64,000 nucleotides of DNA from Paractinoplanes rishiriensis (GCF_016862375.1 NZ_BOMV01000080.1:112068-176067); one strand, 5' to 3'; counted from the stretch's first letter, positions 7,712-16,325 are shown. Translations and numbers: made by a program. Notes: a model not told the origin generated them from the letters alone.

Positions 7712-8344
7712 GTGACCGTTCTGCGTATCGACGCCAGCATCCAGGGACCGCGGTCGGCCAGCACCGAACTGGCCGATCTCGCCGAGGCCGAGTGGCTCGC
7801 CACCCGGCCGGGCACCGCGTTCGTCCGCCGGCACCTGGGTGCCGAGCCGCTGCCCGCGGACGCCTGGCACCACGCGATCCACGCCGGCTTCACCCCCGAG
7901 GAACGGCGCACCGACCGCCACCGCGAGGCCCTGACGCTGGCCGGCACACTGGCCGACGAGTTGCGCGCAGCGGACGCCGCGATTCTCGCGCTGCCGCTCT
8001 ACAACTGGGGCGTCTCGCAGCACGTCAAGACCTGGATCGACCTGGTCATCGCCGGTGGGGTGCACGGCGAACGGCTGCTCGACGGCAAGCCCGCCATCGT
8101 GCTCACCACCCGCGGCGGCGGCTACTCCCCCGGCACGCCGCGCGAGGGCTGGGACCACAACACCGCGTACCTGCGCCGGATCGTGGCCGACGTGTGGGGC
8201 GCCGACCTCACCCTGATCGAGCGCGAGCTGACCCTGGCCGGTGTGAACCCGGCCATGGACCCGTTCCTGGAGGCCGCCGAACTGCTCAAGAAGACCGCGC
8301 ACGAGGCCGCGACGCAGGCCGGCCGCGCGCTGGCGGCCCGCTAG
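7712..8344 (+). CDS. FMN-dependent NADH-azoreductase-like flavoprotein (AzoR/AcpD family)
   Basis: 210 residues from GTG 7712 with AAAGGA 8-10 nt before. Flavodoxin-like fold: N-terminal TVLRIDASIQGPRSAST is the FMN-phosphate loop of the AzoR family, and LPLYNWGVSQHVKTWIDLV matches the conserved P-M-Y-N-F-x-x-P/Q-x-x-L-K-x-W-I-D segment that contacts the flavin; TTRGGGYSPGTP is the second flavin loop. Enzymes of this family reduce quinones and azo or nitro compounds with NADH. Divergent MarR control suggests an inducible response to electrophilic or quinone stress. Confidence 0.88.
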   Translation: MTVLRIDASIQGPRSASTELADLAEAEWLATRPGTAFVRRHLGAEPLPADAWHHAIHAGFTPEERRTDRHREALTLAGTLADELRAADAAILALPLYNWGVSQHVKTWIDLVIAGGVHGERLLDGKPAIVLTTRGGGYSPGTPREGWDHNTAYLRRIVADVWGADLTLIERELTLAGVNPAMDPFLEAAELLKKTAHEAATQAGRALAAR

Positions 8345-8348
8345 GGGC

Positions 8349-9491
8349 TCAGTGCCCGTTGAAGGCGTCCCGCATCCGGCTGAAGAAGCCGCCCTGCTTG
8401 CTGAGCTCGGCGACGTCCTCACCGCGGGTCTTGGCGAACTCGCGCAGCATCCGCTCCTGCTCGGCGGTCAGCTTGGTCGGCGTCTTGACGTCGAGGTGCA
8501 CGAAGAGGTCACCCCGGCCCTGGCCGCGCAGGTGGGGCACGCCCTTGCCGCGGATGCGCAGCGTGCTGGCCGGCTGGGTGCCGGGCTTGACCTCGATCGC
8601 CTCCTCGCTGTCCAGCGTCTTGATGGTCAGCCGGGTGCCCAGGGCGGCCGCCGTCATCGGCAGCGTGACCCGGCAGTGCAGGTCGTCGCCCTTGCGGGAG
8701 TAGACGTCGTGCGGCCGCTCGTGGATCTCCACGTAGAGGTCGCCGGCCGTGCCGCCGCCGGGGCCGACCTCGCCCTGCTGGGCCAGCCGGATGCGCATGC
8801 CGTCCTCGACGCCGGCCGGGATCTTGACGGTCAGCGAGCGCCGGGTGCGCACCCGGCCGTCGCCGGCGCAGGTGGGGCAGGCGTGCGGGATGACCGTGCC
8901 GTGGCCCTGGCAGGTCGAGCACGGGCGGGACGAGACGACCTGGCCCAGGAACGTGCGCTGCACGCTCTGCACCTCGCCGCGGCCACCGCAGGTCTCACAG
9001 GTGGCCAGGTGGGTGCCGGGCGCGGTGCCGGCTCCGGAGCACTGGGTGCACAGCACCGCGGTGTCGACCGTGATCGGCGCCTCGACGCCGAAAGCCGTCT
9101 CGACCAGGTCGAGTTCGAGGCGCAGGATCGCGTCGGCACCCGGCCGGGTCCGCGGCCGCGGACCCCGGGTGGCGCCGCCCGCGGCCGTGCCGAAGAACGC
9201 GTCCATGATGTCCTGGAACCCGACGAACGGGCCGCCCGGGCCGCCGGGACCACCGGGGCCGCCACCGCCGCCGGGCGCCAGCGGGTCACCGCCGAGGTCG
9301 ACGATCTGCCGCTTCTGGTCATCGGACAGGACCTCGTACGCGGCATTGATGTCTTTGAACTTCTCGTGCGCTTCCGGGTCGGGGTTGACGTCCGGGTGGT
9401 ACTGCCGTGCCAGTTTGCGGTAGGCGCGCTTGATCTCGTCGTCGGTCGCCTCCCGGCTAACGCCGAGAATGCCGTAGTAATCCTTGGCCAC
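8349..9491 (-). CDS. dnaJ: Chaperone protein DnaJ (Hsp40)
   Basis: 380 residues from GTG 9491 (VAKDYYGILGVSREA). Domains in order: J domain with the HPD tripeptide (YHPDVNPD, residues about 32-39), Gly/Phe-Pro-rich linker with GGGGGPGGPGGPGG, zinc-binding region with four repeats (CTQCSGAG, CETCGGRG, CSTCQGHG, CPTCAGDG), then the two-lobed client-binding C-terminal domain. It stimulates DnaK ATPase and delivers unfolded clients. It sits 34 bp downstream of hrcA in the same orientation, so it belongs to the CIRCE-controlled heat-shock operon; this is the dnaJ2-type locus separate from dnaK. Confidence 0.97.
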   Translation of the reverse strand: MAKDYYGILGVSREATDDEIKRAYRKLARQYHPDVNPDPEAHEKFKDINAAYEVLSDDQKRQIVDLGGDPLAPGGGGGPGGPGGPGGPFVGFQDIMDAFFGTAAGGATRGPRPRTRPGADAILRLELDLVETAFGVEAPITVDTAVLCTQCSGAGTAPGTHLATCETCGGRGEVQSVQRTFLGQVVSSRPCSTCQGHGTVIPHACPTCAGDGRVRTRRSLTVKIPAGVEDGMRIRLAQQGEVGPGGGTAGDLYVEIHERPHDVYSRKGDDLHCRVTLPMTAAALGTRLTIKTLDSEEAIEVKPGTQPASTLRIRGKGVPHLRGQGRGDLFVHLDVKTPTKLTAEQERMLREFAKTRGEDVAELSKQGGFFSRMRDAFNGH

Positions 9492-9525
9492 GGGGTTTGG
9501 AGTCCTCAATGTCAGCGCGATTCCG

Positions 9526-10548
9526 TCAGTTCTGTGCCAGCAGGTCGCCAACGTAGCGTGCCACCGCGCGCACAGTAGCGATGGTGCCGGGGTAGTCCAT
9601 CCGGGTGGGCCCCAGCACGCCGAGCCCACCAACGATCGTCGCACCCGGTCCGTAACCGGTGCTGACCACCGAGGCCGACCGCAGGTTGTCGATCTCGTTC
9701 TCGTCACCGATCCGGACCCTGGTCTTGCTCGGTTCCACTTCGCCGATGAGCTTGAGCAGGATGACCTCCTCCTCGAGCGCCTCCAGCACCGGGCGGAGCG
9801 TGCCCTGGAAGTCCAGCACACCGCCCCGGGTCAGGTTCGCCGTTCCGGCCAAGGCCAGCCGTTCCTCGCTGCGCTCGACCAGGGTCTCCAGCAGCACGCT
9901 GGCCAGGCAGGCCATGGTGCCGCGGCGGTCCGGCGAGCACTCGTCGACCAGACCCTGGACCAGCGGCGGGGTGTCCGCCATCCGCTGACCGGCGAGTTTC
10001 TCGTTGACCTTGCGACGCAGGTCGGTGACGTCGTCGGCGGCGACCGGGGTGGGCAACTCGACGAGGCGCTGCTCGACCCGGCCGGTGTCGGCGATCATCA
10101 CCAGCATGACCCGGGTCGTGGAGATCGGCACCAGTTCGAGGTGGCGCACGCTGGACCGGGCCAGCGACGGATATTGCACCACCGCGACCTGCCGGGTCAG
10201 CTGGGCCAGCAGCCGCACGGTGCGGTGCACGACGTCGTCGAGGTCGACCGCGCCGATCAGGAACCGCTCGATGGCCCGGCGCTCGGCCGGGGTCAGCGGC
10301 TTGACCTTGGACAGCCGGTCGACGAACAGGCGGTACCCGGCGTCGGTCGGCACCCGGCCGGCGCTGGTGTGCGGCTGGCGGATGTAGCCCTCCTCCTCCA
10401 GCACGGCCATGTCGTTGCGCACGGTGGCCGGCGAGACGCCCAGCTGATGGCGTTCGACCAGCGCCTTGCTGCCGACCGGCTCCTGGGTCTCCACGTAGTC
10501 CTCGACGATCGCCCGCAGCACCTCGAGCTTGCGGTCATCCAGACTCAT
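9526..10548 (-). CDS. hrcA: Heat-inducible transcription repressor HrcA
   Basis: 340 residues from ATG 10548 (MSLDDRKLEVLRAIVEDYV); an in-frame ATG at 10578 would lie inside the CIRCE operator. N-terminal winged helix (TQEPVGSKALVERHQLGVSPATVRNDMAVLEEEGYI), then the long HrcA dimerisation/GAF-like region ending AVARYVGDLLAQN. HrcA binds CIRCE and represses heat-shock chaperone genes, with activity depending on GroEL. The operator 24 bp upstream of the start indicates autoregulation together with dnaJ. Confidence 0.97.
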   Translation of the reverse strand: MSLDDRKLEVLRAIVEDYVETQEPVGSKALVERHQLGVSPATVRNDMAVLEEEGYIRQPHTSAGRVPTDAGYRLFVDRLSKVKPLTPAERRAIERFLIGAVDLDDVVHRTVRLLAQLTRQVAVVQYPSLARSSVRHLELVPISTTRVMLVMIADTGRVEQRLVELPTPVAADDVTDLRRKVNEKLAGQRMADTPPLVQGLVDECSPDRRGTMACLASVLLETLVERSEERLALAGTANLTRGGVLDFQGTLRPVLEALEEEVILLKLIGEVEPSKTRVRIGDENEIDNLRSASVVSTGYGPGATIVGGLGVLGPTRMDYPGTIATVRAVARYVGDLLAQN

Positions 10549-10571
10549 ATGACCCCTCCCTCCGGGCGTTC

Positions 10572-10598
10572 CTGGCACTCCGACCGACAGAGTGCCAG
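10572..10598. promoter_or_regulatory. CIRCE operator (HrcA binding site)
   Basis: CTGGCACTC-N9-GAGTGCCAG, a perfect 9-bp inverted repeat with the diagnostic 9-nt spacer, differing from consensus TTAGCACTC-N9-GAGTGCTAA only in the outer bases. It lies 24 bp before hrcA. It is also about 110 bp from the divergent DUF4870 gene, which has its own -10 box farther away, so effect on that gene is less likely. Confidence 0.95.
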
Positions 10599-10671
10599 TC
10601 TACGTCCCCGCGCGCGGCAGCGCGATGATCGAGCCTGCTGTCTATTCCCCGACCTGATTCGCATGTCGCTC

Positions 10672-10700
10672 TCGACCCTGATGACCTGCGGCCCTACGGT
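10672..10700 (+). promoter_or_regulatory. Promoter for the DUF4870 gene, probably leaderless
   Basis: TCGACC (10672-10677), 17-bp spacer, TACGGT (10695-10700), then 7 nt to the ATG at 10708. The predicted transcript starts at or next to the start codon, and no ribosome-binding site precedes it. Confidence 0.5.
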
Positions 10701-10707
10701 GTCTGCC

Positions 10708-11253
10708 ATGACTGAACCGCCTCGCCCGCCCGGTGAAGGTAATCCGCACGACCCCACCGCGCCATTCAACCCTTATGCGGCTAACGACCCGACTTCCGGA
10801 TCGGCACCGCCGCCACCGCCCCCGGGCGGGTACGCTCCCCCGCCGCCTGGGGGCTACCCGCCGCCGCCCGGAGGTGCACCCCAGTATGGGTACGGCCCGC
10901 AACCCGGCCCGCAGCAGGACGACAAGACCTGGATCCTGCTCGCCCACTTCGGCGGCGCCGGCGGCGCCTTCCTCGGTGGCGGCTGCGGCGGCTGGATCGT
11001 CCCGCTGATCGCGATGCTCGCCCGCGGCCAGCAGTCCCCGATCGTGCGCGCCGAGGCCGTCAAGGCGCTGAACTTCCAGATCCTCTGGACGATCGTGGCG
11101 CTGATCGGCTACGTGACGATGTGCATCGGCATCGGCCTGTTCATCACGCTCGCCGCCTGGCTCGTCGCGGTGATCTTCGGCGTGATCGCCGGCATCAAGG
11201 CGAACAACAACGAGCCGTACAACTACCCCATGAGTGTGCAGTTCATCAAGTAG
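10708..11253 (+). CDS. DUF4870 family membrane protein with Pro/Gly-rich N terminus
   Basis: 181 residues. Residues 1-75 are a disordered Pro/Gly/Tyr tract with repeats such as PPPPGGY. The rest is the DUF4870 (Tic20-like) helical region: an amphipathic start WILLAHFGGAGGAFLGGG, a hydrophobic segment IVPLIAMLARG, the conserved VRAEAVKALNFQ motif, and two membrane helices (IVALIGYVTMCIGIGLFITL and AAWLVAVIFGVIAGIKA). Function of the family is not established. Divergent from hrcA and convergent with hemW. ATG 10708 is chosen because a -10 box lies 7 nt upstream. Confidence 0.85.
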   Translation: MTEPPRPPGEGNPHDPTAPFNPYAANDPTSGSAPPPPPPGGYAPPPPGGYPPPPGGAPQYGYGPQPGPQQDDKTWILLAHFGGAGGAFLGGGCGGWIVPLIAMLARGQQSPIVRAEAVKALNFQILWTIVALIGYVTMCIGIGLFITLAAWLVAVIFGVIAGIKANNNEPYNYPMSVQFIK

Positions 11254-11286
11254 TTCCGTCGGCGCCGGGGCGGGGGCCCGGCGCCC

Positions 11287-12489
11287 TTACACGACGTCGC
11301 GGATCACCGCATCGGCGAGCAGCCGGCCCCGCAAGGTCAAGATCAAATTCCCGTCCTCGTACGCGCTGCGCTCCAGCAGACCGTCGGCGAGTGCCTGCTT
11401 GGCCCCGACCGCGTCGACCCGGGCCAACGGGATGCCCTCGCGCAGGCGGACCCGCAACATGATGTCCTCCATCCGGCGGTCCTCGTCGCTGAGCACCTCC
11501 CGCGCGTGCCCCGGCGAGACACCGTCGGCCAGCCTTTTCGCGTACGCCGACGGGTGTTTGACATTCCACCAGCGCACCCCGCCGACGTGGCTGTGCGCGC
11601 CCGGCCCCAGCCCCCACCAGTCCGCCCCGGTCCAGTAGAGCAGGTTGTGCCGGCACCGCGCCGCCGCGCTGGTGGCCCAGTTGGAGACCTCGTACCAGCC
11701 AAAATCCGCCGCCGTCAGGGCGGCCTCGGCGGCCAGGTAGCGGTCCGCCGCGACGTCGTCCGAGGGGTACGGCATCTCGCCGCGGCGCATCCGCCCGGCC
11801 ATCCGGGTGCCGTCCTCGACGATCAGGGCGTACGCGCTGACGTGATCCACCCCCGCACCGACCACCGCGGCCAGCGAAGCTGCGAAGTCGTCCGCGGTCT
11901 CCCCCGGCGTGCCGTAGATCAGATCGAGGTTGACGTGCTCGAACCCCGCCTCCCGCGCCTCGAGAGCGGCGGCCGGCGCCCGGCCCGCGGTGTGCTGCCG
12001 GTCGAGGATGCGCAGCACGGCCGGGCTGGCCGACTGCATGCCGAGGCTGATCCGGTTGAAGCCGTGCGACCGCAGCCGGCGCAGGTAGCCGGCGTCGACC
12101 GACTCCGGGTTGGCCTCGGTGGTGACCTCGGCGTCCGGGCTGAGCCCCCACGCGTCGTCGACCGCCGCCAGGATCCGCCCGAGGTCGTCCGCGCTGAGCA
12201 GGGTCGGCGTTCCCCCGCCCACGAACACGGTGTCCACTCTTTTCGGATTTATTAGACTTTTTCCGAGCTGGAGCTCGGCCAGCACAGTGTCCACGTAAGT
12301 GTCCCGGCTGACGCCGCCGCCCAACTCGCTGGCCGTGTACGTGTTGAAGTCGCAGTAGCCACACCGGCTGGCGCAGAACGGCACGTGCACATACACCGCA
12401 AAGCCCCGCGAGCCGGCCGTCTCGGCAACTCCCGGGGGCAACGACCCGTCCGCGGGAACCGGATCACCGTCGGGAAGCACACCAGCCAT
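11287..12489 (-). CDS. hemW: HemW heme chaperone (radical SAM, HemN-like)
   Basis: 400 residues. The radical SAM cluster motif CxxxCxxC is at Cys39, Cys43, Cys46 in PFCASRCGYCDFNTY; the C-D-F-N-T-Y continuation is typical of HemW rather than true oxygen-independent coproporphyrinogen oxidase. GGGTPTLL and the TIM-barrel core follow, and the C terminus carries the HemN-C domain. HemW binds heme and passes it to respiratory enzymes; many genomes label it coproporphyrinogen III oxidase. Start ATG at 12489 faces the enoyl-CoA hydratase gene across 38 bp. It lies in the usual lepA-hemW-hrcA neighbourhood, although an insertion separates it from lepA here. Confidence 0.93.
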   Translation of the reverse strand: MAGVLPDGDPVPADGSLPPGVAETAGSRGFAVYVHVPFCASRCGYCDFNTYTASELGGGVSRDTYVDTVLAELQLGKSLINPKRVDTVFVGGGTPTLLSADDLGRILAAVDDAWGLSPDAEVTTEANPESVDAGYLRRLRSHGFNRISLGMQSASPAVLRILDRQHTAGRAPAAALEAREAGFEHVNLDLIYGTPGETADDFAASLAAVVGAGVDHVSAYALIVEDGTRMAGRMRRGEMPYPSDDVAADRYLAAEAALTAADFGWYEVSNWATSAAARCRHNLLYWTGADWWGLGPGAHSHVGGVRWWNVKHPSAYAKRLADGVSPGHAREVLSDEDRRMEDIMLRVRLREGIPLARVDAVGAKQALADGLLERSAYEDGNLILTLRGRLLADAVIRDVV

Positions 12490-12515
12490 CCGTCAAGTGT
12501 GCACCCCGCCCCGTT

Positions 12516-12521
12516 TAGGGT
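12516..12521 (+). promoter_or_regulatory. -10 box of a likely leaderless promoter for the enoyl-CoA hydratase gene
   Basis: TAGGGT lies 6 nt before the ATG at 12528, with no ribosome site between. The -35 region is not convincing. The whole divergent gap with hemW is only 38 bp. Confidence 0.4.
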
Positions 12522-12527
12522 TCCGGC

Positions 12528-13313
12528 ATGGATCTGGTCCGTTCCGCCACCGACGCCGGGGTGACCACGCTGACCCTCGACAGCCCCGCCAACCGCAATG
12601 CCCTGTCCACTCCCCTGATGCGCCAGTTCCTCGACCTGCTGGGCACCGCGCTCACCGACCCGGCCGTCCGCTGCGTGGTGCTGTCGCACACCGGCACGGT
12701 CTTCTGCTCCGGCGCCGACCTCAAGGAAACCGCCGAGGCGAGGGAGACCGGCCGGGTCCCCGCCGAGATGATCGCCGACGTGCTGGCCGCCCTCTGGGAG
12801 TTCCCGAAGCCGGTGGTGGCCCGGATAGCCGGCCCCGCCCGGGCGGGCGGCCTGGGCCTGATCGCCGCCGCCGACATAGCCGTCTGCGCGCACGAGGCCA
12901 CCTTCGCCTTCTCCGAGGTCCGCCTGGGCGTGATCCCGGCTGTCATCAGCGCCACGGTCCTCCCCCGCCTGACCGCCCGCGCGGCAGCCGAGCTCTACCT
13001 GACCGGCGAGGTTTTCGACGGCCACCGGGCAGCCGAGATCGGCCTGGTCACCAGGGCAGTCCCGGCCGGAGCCCTGGACGAGGCGGTGGCCACCTATTGC
13101 GCGGCTCTGGTCCGCGGCGGCCCGCTGGCCTTGGCCGGCACCAAGCAACTGCTGCGCCGCACCCCGGCCCCGTCGATCCGAGCCGACCTGTCCGACCTGT
13201 CCGAACGCTCAGCCGGCTACTTCCGCTCCGCCGAGGGCCGGGAGGGCGTGACCGCCTTCCGCGAAAAGCGCCCCCCGTCCTGGCTCCCCATCCCCGCCGA
13301 ACCCACCCCATGA
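12528..13313 (+). CDS. Enoyl-CoA hydratase/isomerase family protein (methylglutaconyl-CoA hydratase-like)
   Basis: 261 residues, crotonase fold. Oxyanion-hole strand FCSGADLKETAEA and second loop IAGPARAGGLGLIAAADIAV are visible, followed by FAFSEVRLGVIPAVIS. The SEVRLGVIPAVIS signature and the Gly-Leu-Gly instead of Gly-x-x-Glu in the second motif are like 3-methylglutaconyl-CoA hydratases of leucine breakdown, rather than fatty-acid enoyl-CoA hydratase, which keeps both Glu residues. Substrate assignment is inference from these motifs. No leucine-pathway partners are adjacent. Confidence 0.85.
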   Translation: MDLVRSATDAGVTTLTLDSPANRNALSTPLMRQFLDLLGTALTDPAVRCVVLSHTGTVFCSGADLKETAEARETGRVPAEMIADVLAALWEFPKPVVARIAGPARAGGLGLIAAADIAVCAHEATFAFSEVRLGVIPAVISATVLPRLTARAAAELYLTGEVFDGHRAAEIGLVTRAVPAGALDEAVATYCAALVRGGPLALAGTKQLLRRTPAPSIRADLSDLSERSAGYFRSAEGREGVTAFREKRPPSWLPIPAEPTP

Positions 13314-13623
13314 AGCCCTCTCCCACCGCCAAATGCCGCCCGCAGCACTCGGCGCCCGCCCCACCACGCCGCACCCGCCTCACCACGCCGCACCACCCCG
13401 CACCCGCCCCACCACGCCGCCGCACCGGGCGGCCACTCTTCCGATTAATCCCTTATCGCCCGGTAAATCGCGACAAGGTGCGGCGCGGCGCAACCTCCCG
13501 TGTCCCATCGACCTCAGGCGGTGACGCGCGCCGCACCGCACAGCCGGTGGTGACGCGGGGGCCGTGCGGTCGTTGATTACGCTTGTTACCTGACCCCCTC
13601 GGGGGCCCGTCTAGGAGGTGTGG
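13314..13623. other. 310-bp gap with GC-rich 19-bp near-repeats, no gene seen
   Basis: Three near-identical 19-bp units (CCCGCCCCACCACGCCGCA type) at 13355-13373, 13374-13392 and 13403-13421, with a 10-bp partial copy between the last two. The rest (13430-13610) should hold the promoter of the next gene but shows no convincing -10/-35 pair. AGGAGG at 13613-13618 is the ribosome site of the gene at 13624. Confidence 0.5.
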
Positions 13624-14481
13624 GTGCGCAGGACGCCGCTGGTGGTGGTTGCGGTGCTGGCACTGGTCGGCTCGCTGGGCTTCGTCGCCCTGGTGCGCAG
13701 CTTCTCGGGCGACATCAAGCTGCCCAGACTCGGCCCCGAGTGCACCGTCCGCGCCGACGGCGAGGTCACCCTCGACTCCGTCCAGATGGCCAACGCCGCG
13801 ACGATCAGCGCGGTTGGCCTGCGCCGCGGCATGCCCGAGCGAGCCGTGGTGGTCGCCCTCGCCACCGCCCTCCAGGAATCCAAGCTGGAAAATCTCGACA
13901 GCGGCGATCGTGACTCCGTCGGCCTCTTCCAACAGCGGCCCAGCCAGGGTTGGGGCACCCCCGAAAAAATTCAGGATCCCCGGTACGCCGCGGACAAGTT
14001 CTACGCCTCCCTGAGAAAGGTCAAGGGCTGGCAGAAAATGCGGGTCACCGACGCCGCGCAAAAGGTGCAGCGCTCGGCCTACCCGAACGCGTACGAGAAA
14101 TGGGCCGACGAATCCGCCGTGCTCGCCATGGCCCTGACCGGCCGGGCCACCGGCGCGGTCGAGTGCACGGTCACCGGCGCGCCGGTGCTGCGCGGTGCCG
14201 CCGCCGCGGCCGCCCTGGTCGAGGGTCTCAAGCTCGACTGGGGCAAGGGCCTGACCCACGCGCCCACCGCCGAGCAGACCGGCAGCGTCACGGTCACGGT
14301 CGCCGACCGCAGCACCGGCTGGCGGTACGCGCACTGGCTCGTCTCGCACGCCTCGGACACCGGCCTCGAACGGGTACGTTTCGCGGATCTCGAGTGGCAC
14401 GCCCCGGATGGAAAGTGGCAGCGGGTAACCGCCGCGGCCGGCACCGACGAAAGCCGCGTCATCGCTCACGTGTACAGCTGA
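13624..14481 (+). CDS. Membrane-anchored protein with lysozyme/transglycosylase-like fold
   Basis: 285 residues. GTG 13624 is preferred because a GTG at 13618 overlaps the AGGAGG ribosome site. One N-terminal membrane anchor (TPLVVVAVLALVGSLGFVAL) is followed by an extracytoplasmic domain. ALATALQESKLENLDSGDRD and SVGLFQQRPSQGWG resemble lytic transglycosylase-like proteins common in actinobacteria (E-S near the catalytic Glu, then G-L-F-Q-Q-R-P). The remainder has no clear family and ends with a repeat-like region (YAHWLVSHASDTGLERVRF). Peptidoglycan hydrolysis is inference. Confidence 0.75.
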   Translation: MRRTPLVVVAVLALVGSLGFVALVRSFSGDIKLPRLGPECTVRADGEVTLDSVQMANAATISAVGLRRGMPERAVVVALATALQESKLENLDSGDRDSVGLFQQRPSQGWGTPEKIQDPRYAADKFYASLRKVKGWQKMRVTDAAQKVQRSAYPNAYEKWADESAVLAMALTGRATGAVECTVTGAPVLRGAAAAAALVEGLKLDWGKGLTHAPTAEQTGSVTVTVADRSTGWRYAHWLVSHASDTGLERVRFADLEWHAPDGKWQRVTAAAGTDESRVIAHVYS

Positions 14482-14596
14482 CCGTGAGTTATGTGCTGTC
14501 GATAGCTCTCCGTGACGCCCGTCGATTCGGCGCATGAATAGCACAGCGTATAAGCCGACGTGGACAGACAGCTACCGCCCTGGTACTAAGTAGAAC

Positions 14597-16249
14597 GTGT
14601 CGAGGGCGATCGAATGGATCCTGCTGGGTGCCGGAAGTTGTCTGGCGATCGTCATCGGGCTCGGATGGCATCGGCCCAACCGGTTCGGACCCTGGTTGCT
14701 GCTGGCCGGCGCGATCGCCTGCCTCGCGATCGGTGACGTCTTCTACGCGCTGCCCCTGACGTCCGTGGCCGAGGGGTGCTACCTGGCCATGTTCGTGCTG
14801 GTCGCGGCCGCGCTCCTCCAGTTCACCCGGGACGGTTCGCTGCTGGTCGACCGCGCCCGGCTGATCGACCTGCTCGCGTTCGGCTGCTCCTCGCTTTTGG
14901 TGGTCTGGGTTTTCGTGATCGGTTCGAGCGGGCAGATCGGGGCAATCTCGGCCGCCGACGTGATCGGCGACCTGCTCCTGATCGGCGTCGCGGCCCGCCT
15001 GGTCCACGCGGCCGGACGCAACGTCGCGGCCGCCCTGTTGCTGGCCGGCTCGATCGGCATGCTGGCCGGCGACATCGCCTACCCGCTGGCGCCAGGCCCG
15101 CTCACCGAAGGCGGGTACGTGGTGCTCTACGTGACCTGGGGCCTCGCCGCGCTGCACCCGTCGATGGCCCGGCTCACTCAGCCGATGCGCCCCCGGCCGA
15201 CCCCGTGGGGTGGCCGCCGGGCCGTCATGCTGTGCCTCGCCGTGGCCACGCCGCCGGCGGTCCTGCTGATCGAGGCCCTGACCGGCGAGATCCGCGACGG
15301 CGTGGTCATCGCGGTGGCCGGTGCCCTGACCCTGCTGCTCACGATCACCCGCCTGGCCGACTCGATCCGGCAGAACAGCCAGGCCGCGGCCCGCGAGCGC
15401 GCCCTGCGCACCGCCAGCGGCGCCCTGGTGTCGGCAGCCGACCTGCCCGCGGTCGACGAGGCGGTACGCGCCGCCGTGGCCGCCCTGATGCCACCGGCCG
15501 CCGTGCACCGCGTCGCGTTCACCCCCGACTCGTCCGACGACCACGACCCGGCCCCGGCCCAGCGCTCCTCCCCGGACGCCGACGCCCGCAGCTGGTGGGT
15601 GGCGGACACCGCAGACCAGGGCACCCGCGACGAGGGCACCCTGGTCTGCCCACTGTGGCTGGAACCGATGTCGGTGGCCCGCCCGCACGGCGGCGCCCTG
15701 ATCCTGACCGGCCGCCGCGACGTCCTGATGGCCACCCGCGACGCCCTCGAGGTCCTGGCCGGCCAGGCCGCGCTGGCCCTGGACCGGATCAACCTGGTCG
15801 AGGCGGTCGGCCGCCGCGACAGCGACCAGTACCTCCGCACTGTGATCAGCAACACAGCCGACCTCATGGTCGTCATCGACGAGGATCAGCGCATCCGCTA
15901 CGCCAGCCCCGCCCTGCACGACCTCCTGGGCGGCCACAATCTCTCCCCGCTGGCCACCCTCACCGACCTGGTCCACCCCGACGACCAGGGCCAACTGCGC
16001 CGCGCCTTCCTGGGCAACGGCGACGGCACCCTGTTCTGCTCCCTGCGCCGCGCCGACGACAGCCAGATCCTGGTCGAGGCCACCTACCGTGACTTGCGCG
16101 ACGATCGCCTGGTCCAGGGTTACGTAGTGACCATGCGAAACGTCACCGAGGCTCGCGACCCGGGCGAAAGGCAGCCCCACGTCGAAAACGTGGACGCCCT
16201 ACCGGCCTGGATCAACCGCCGCAGCGCCCAGCACAAGTTCCGCTACTGA
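14597..16249 (+). CDS. Multi-pass membrane sensor with GAF-like and PAS domains, no output domain
   Basis: 550 residues from GTG 14597. Residues 1-250 contain about eight hydrophobic helices (WILLGAGSCLAIVIGLGW, WLLLAGAIACLAIGDVFY and so on) like the MASE/7TM sensors of actinobacterial diguanylate cyclases. Residues 265-400 form a GAF-like region (ALRTASGALVSAADLPAVDEAVR ... GQAALALDRINLVEAVGRRD). Residues 415-525 are a PAS domain (NTADLMVVIDEDQRIRYASPALHDLLG ... GYVVTMRNVTEARDPG). The protein stops 25 residues later with no GGDEF, EAL, kinase or phosphatase domain, which is unusual for this architecture. It may signal through a partner or be a truncated relic. Confidence 0.8.
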   Translation: MSRAIEWILLGAGSCLAIVIGLGWHRPNRFGPWLLLAGAIACLAIGDVFYALPLTSVAEGCYLAMFVLVAAALLQFTRDGSLLVDRARLIDLLAFGCSSLLVVWVFVIGSSGQIGAISAADVIGDLLLIGVAARLVHAAGRNVAAALLLAGSIGMLAGDIAYPLAPGPLTEGGYVVLYVTWGLAALHPSMARLTQPMRPRPTPWGGRRAVMLCLAVATPPAVLLIEALTGEIRDGVVIAVAGALTLLLTITRLADSIRQNSQAAARERALRTASGALVSAADLPAVDEAVRAAVAALMPPAAVHRVAFTPDSSDDHDPAPAQRSSPDADARSWWVADTADQGTRDEGTLVCPLWLEPMSVARPHGGALILTGRRDVLMATRDALEVLAGQAALALDRINLVEAVGRRDSDQYLRTVISNTADLMVVIDEDQRIRYASPALHDLLGGHNLSPLATLTDLVHPDDQGQLRRAFLGNGDGTLFCSLRRADDSQILVEATYRDLRDDRLVQGYVVTMRNVTEARDPGERQPHVENVDALPAWINRRSAQHKFRY

Positions 16250-16250
16250 C

Positions 16251-16290
16251 TTTGTTCCGCCCCAGACATCTTTGCTCCGCCCCAGACACG
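16251..16290. repeat. 20-bp tandem direct repeat after the PAS-sensor gene
   Basis: TTTGTTCCGCCCCAGACATC (16251-16270) and TTTGCTCCGCCCCAGACACG (16271-16290), 17 of 20 identical, directly after the stop codon and before the shared terminator. Confidence 0.8.
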
Positions 16291-16291
16291 A

Positions 16292-16325
16292 CGAAGCGCC
16301 AACCCGGGGAGGGGTTGGCGCTTCG
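16292..16325. terminator. Bidirectional terminator hairpin
   Basis: CGAAGCGCCAACCC (16292-16305) pairs perfectly with GGGTTGGCGCTTCG (16312-16325) over 14 bp around a 6-nt loop. It lies between the converging PAS-sensor and GlsB/YeaQ-like genes. No strong T run flanks it, as is common in GC-rich actinobacteria. Confidence 0.85.

Noticed and set aside
11287..12489. Oxygen-independent coproporphyrinogen III oxidase (HemN)
   Set aside because: The CxxxCxxC-D-F-N-T-Y motif and the lack of the longer HemN N-terminal region fit the HemW heme chaperone better.
13355..13421. Short Pro-rich plus-strand protein across the 19-bp repeats
   Set aside because: Frames there have no ribosome site or family match and reflect the repeat composition only.
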